From Streptomyces sp. NRRL S-337 (GTDB lineage: Bacteria; Actinomycetota; Actinomycetes; Streptomycetales; Streptomycetaceae), in contig NZ_JOIX01000027.1 of the NCBI RefSeq assembly GCF_000720175.1, positions 1 through 64,000 on the forward strand: a stretch of 64,000 bases of DNA, read 5' to 3'. The notes beneath the pieces are model-generated. The model worked only from the letters and a program-made list of their open reading frames with translations, had not been told where the DNA came from and ran no database searches. The translations under genes and the position numbers were made by a program. This document shows positions 62,231 to 64,000 of the stretch, piece after piece. The first letter of the stretch is position 1. Every line of letters starts with the position of its first letter.

Positions 62231-63533
62231 CCGGTGCCTCCGCCCGGCTCTCGGCGCCGGGCAGCCCGGCCGTCCCGCCGGCGTACAGCTCGGACTCCCG
62301 CCAGTCGTCCGGCAGCAGGTGGTCCAGTACGTCGTCGACGGTCACCGCGCCGAGCAGGGCGCCGCTCTCGTCCACGACCGGCGCGGCGACCATGTTGTAC
62401 GCCGCCAGATAACCGGTCACCACCGGCAGCGCGGTGTCCGGCGGCAGCGGCGGCAGGTCGGTGTCGACGATCGAGCTGACGAGGGTGAACGGCGGATCGC
62501 GCAGCAGCCGTTGGAAGTGCACCAGGCCCAGGTACTTGCCGGTCGGGGTCTCGTCGGGCGGCCGGCAGACGTACACCTGGGCGGCGAGCGCGGGGGAGAG
62601 GTCCGGGTCGCGGACCCGGGCCAGCGCGTCGGCGACCGTGGCGTCCGGGCGCAGCACGATCGGCTCGGTGGTCATCAGCCCGCCCGCGGTGCGCTCCTCG
62701 TACGACATCAGCCGCCGCACGTCGGCGGCCTCCTCCGGCCGCATCAGGGCCAGCAGCCGCTCCTTGTCCTCGTCCGGCAGCTCGGAGAGCAGGTCGGCGG
62801 CGTCGTCCGGGTCCATCGCCTCCAGGACGTCGGCGACCCGTTCGTCCTTGAGCTTGCCGATGATCTCCAGCTGGTCGTCCTCCGGCAGCTCCTCCAGGAC
62901 GTCGGCGAGCCGGGCGTCGTCCAGCGCCGCGGCGACCTCACCGCGCCGCTTGGCGGACAGGTGGTGCAGCACGCCGGCGAGGTCGGCCGGCCGCAGCTGC
63001 TCGAAGGTGGCCAGCAGGCTCGCCGCGCCCTGGCCGTGCTCCTCCAGCGAGAAGCCGGTCACCGCCGACCACTCGACGGTCAGCGTCTCGCCCTTGCGGC
63101 GCAGCGCCCCGCCCCTGGCCTTGCCCTTGCGGACGAAGACCTTCTCGATCTCCCAGTCGCGGCGGGCCGGCAGCCGGGTGATGCCGATGTCGAGGACGGT
63201 GGCCTCCTCGTCGGTCTCCACCAGCCGCACCCGCCGGTCCAGCAGCTCGCCGAGCACCAGGGTCTCCGAAGCCCGCTGCTCGAACCGCCGCATGTTGATC
63301 ACTCCGGTGATCACGATCTGCCCGGACTCGATACCGGTCACCCGGGTCATCGGCACGAAGATCCGGCGCCGGCTGATCACCTCGACGACCAGCCCGAGCA
63401 GCCGCGGCGGGCGGGCGCCGACCCGCAGCAGCGCGACGAGGTCCCGCAGCCGGCCGACCGGGTCGCCGTTGGGGTCGAAGACGGCACTGCCGGAGAGGTG
63501 GGAGACGAAGACCCGGGGAGTCACCACTGCCAT
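62220..63533 (-). CDS. MgtE N-terminal / CBS domain protein with PRC-barrel
   Basis: This 437-aa soluble protein has no membrane helix, unlike true MgtE. The N-terminus resembles PRC-barrel repeats (FVSHLSGSAVFDPNGDPVGRLRDLVAL). The middle is the MgtE superhelical N domain (DARLADVLEELPEDDQLEIIGKLKDERVADVLEAMDPDDAADLLSELP), followed by two CBS domains (about 285-410). The N and CBS domains sense Mg2+ in MgtE. Here they may regulate a separate channel. It overlaps the DUF1003 gene (ATG 62230), so it is probably the Rv1232c type of protein. ATG 63533 is the start. Confidence 0.9.
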   Translation of the reverse strand: MAVVTPRVFVSHLSGSAVFDPNGDPVGRLRDLVALLRVGARPPRLLGLVVEVISRRRIFVPMTRVTGIESGQIVITGVINMRRFEQRASETLVLGELLDRRVRLVETDEEATVLDIGITRLPARRDWEIEKVFVRKGKARGGALRRKGETLTVEWSAVTGFSLEEHGQGAASLLATFEQLRPADLAGVLHHLSAKRRGEVAAALDDARLADVLEELPEDDQLEIIGKLKDERVADVLEAMDPDDAADLLSELPDEDKERLLALMRPEEAADVRRLMSYEERTAGGLMTTEPIVLRPDATVADALARVRDPDLSPALAAQVYVCRPPDETPTGKYLGLVHFQRLLRDPPFTLVSSIVDTDLPPLPPDTALPVVTGYLAAYNMVAAPVVDESGALLGAVTVDDVLDHLLPDDWRESELYAGGTAGLPGAESRAEAPDGR

Positions 63534-63732
63534 GCAGAGCGCCGCCCTTTCTCTCCCGTTTTCGCCGGAAACAAGGCATCAATTCGGGTTCAGGCTAACG
63601 CGCCCCGGCCCGCGCCGCCCCGGTGGAGGACGCCGTAGGGTGACCGCCACGCATCCCCCCGACGCACCTGTACGTCCCAGGTACGCTGCCGTACTGCTGT
63701 CGAGGTCACCCGCATCAGGAGGCACAGCCGAC

Positions 63733-64000
63733 GTGAGCGCAATCCCCCCGGGGGCCCGCCCCCGACGCCTGCCCGGAGCCCGCCGTACGGGGCGCGCCGC
63801 GCTCGCGGGGGCGGTCTGCGCGGTGCTGGCCGCGGGGCTGGCCGGCTGCGGCGCGGACGAGGACCCGGACGCCGGCACCAACGGCATGGCGAAGCTGCCC
63901 CCGGCGAAGATCCAGGCCAGGACCCGGGCCGCCGCCGAGCACGCCGGCACGGTCCACCTCACCGGCAACGTCGTCAGCAAGGGCCGTACGTACAAGCTCG
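63733..64000 (+). CDS. lipoprotein, partial at window end
   Basis: GTG 63733, with AGGAGG about 11 nt upstream, opens VSAIPPGARPRRLPGARRTG, a signal with hydrophobic core (AALAGAVCAVLAAGLAG) and lipobox LAGC at about 38-41. The mature part begins GADEDPDAGTNGMAKLP and continues RAAAEHAGTVHLTGNVVSKGRTYKL, a start reminiscent of LppX/LprG-like lipid-binding folds, but this is only a hint. The gene runs out of the window, so length and stop are unknown. It is divergent from the MgtE-N/CBS gene. Confidence 0.8.
   Translation, partial: MSAIPPGARPRRLPGARRTGRAALAGAVCAVLAAGLAGCGADEDPDAGTNGMAKLPPAKIQARTRAAAEHAGTVHLTGNVVSKGRTYKL

Noticed and set aside
1..64000. tRNA or rRNA genes, transposases, integrases, prophage genes
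   Set aside because: None could be recognised on either strand. A tRNA scan could still find a single gene that I missed.

Overview
The window is chromosomal DNA from a high-GC actinomycete, almost certainly a Streptomyces or close relative. The evidence is third-position GC bias throughout, GTG and TTG starts, a complete bldK-type peptide transporter, mshB (mycothiol), SpoIIE-type phosphatases with anti-sigma-like kinase domains, and an sigE/rseA/htrA/tatB block. I see no rRNA, tRNA, CRISPR array, insertion sequence, integrase or prophage. It reads as conserved core chromosome, with variation concentrated in short intergenic repeats, one decaying gene and low-complexity protein inserts.

Layout. 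1-7.9 kb: a tandem repeat block, an APC amino acid permease, a SPOR-like small protein, a Nudix hydrolase, a stand-alone anti-sigma-type ATPase domain, a large PAS-PAS-GAF-PP2C-ATPase phosphatase, and a broken amidohydrolase. 8-12.2 kb (minus strand): a complete succinate dehydrogenase of the actinobacterial Sdh1 type plus a small coiled-coil protein. 12.6-17.2 kb: a peptide-binding lipoprotein with a 200-residue acidic insert, then typA with a textbook terminator. 17.3-29.7 kb: two complete five-gene oligopeptide ABC importers pointing at each other, with a MerR-type gene between them; the minus-strand set has the gene order of bldKA-E. 30-38 kb: an unrecognised membrane protein, an S9 peptidase, mshB with a small membrane protein, and a TTG-started membrane protein with SPFD repeats. 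38-43 kb: an ABC-2 exporter co-transcribed with a DesK/DesR-like two-component system, then a membrane PP2C phosphatase. 43-53.4 kb: SirB1-like and GNAT genes, fdxA, dapC, a secreted repeat protein, a transglycosylase-like protein, dapE, a LOG-family enzyme, a folP2-like gene, a DivIVA-like gene, tag and an enoyl-CoA hydratase. 53.6-64 kb: a DUF3117 gene, an O-methyltransferase, an ECF sigma factor with its zinc anti-sigma factor, an HtrA protease, TatB, an unknown protein, Mrp, DUF1003, an MgtE-N/CBS protein and the start of a lipoprotein.

How the parts work together. From dapE to the MgtE-N/CBS gene the order follows, as I recall it, the Mycobacterium tuberculosis Rv1202-Rv1232c region (dapE, LOG, folP2, small protein, tag, DUF3117, methyltransferase, sigE, rseA, htrA, tatB, mrp, MgtE-like). 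This supports calling the sigma factor a SigE-type envelope-stress regulator and the DHPS-like gene folP2. An ECF-type promoter (GGGAAC...GTT) sits directly upstream of the sigma gene, so autoregulation is plausible. fdxA/dapC/dapE place lysine and peptidoglycan precursor synthesis near cell-envelope genes. The bldK region links peptide import to development. No wholly new system is evident. The strongest leads are the acidic insert in the binding protein, the ECF promoter, the DesKR-type palindrome, the long hairpin inside the bldK operon, the ATT/TTG start question in the methyltransferase and the deletion pseudogene.
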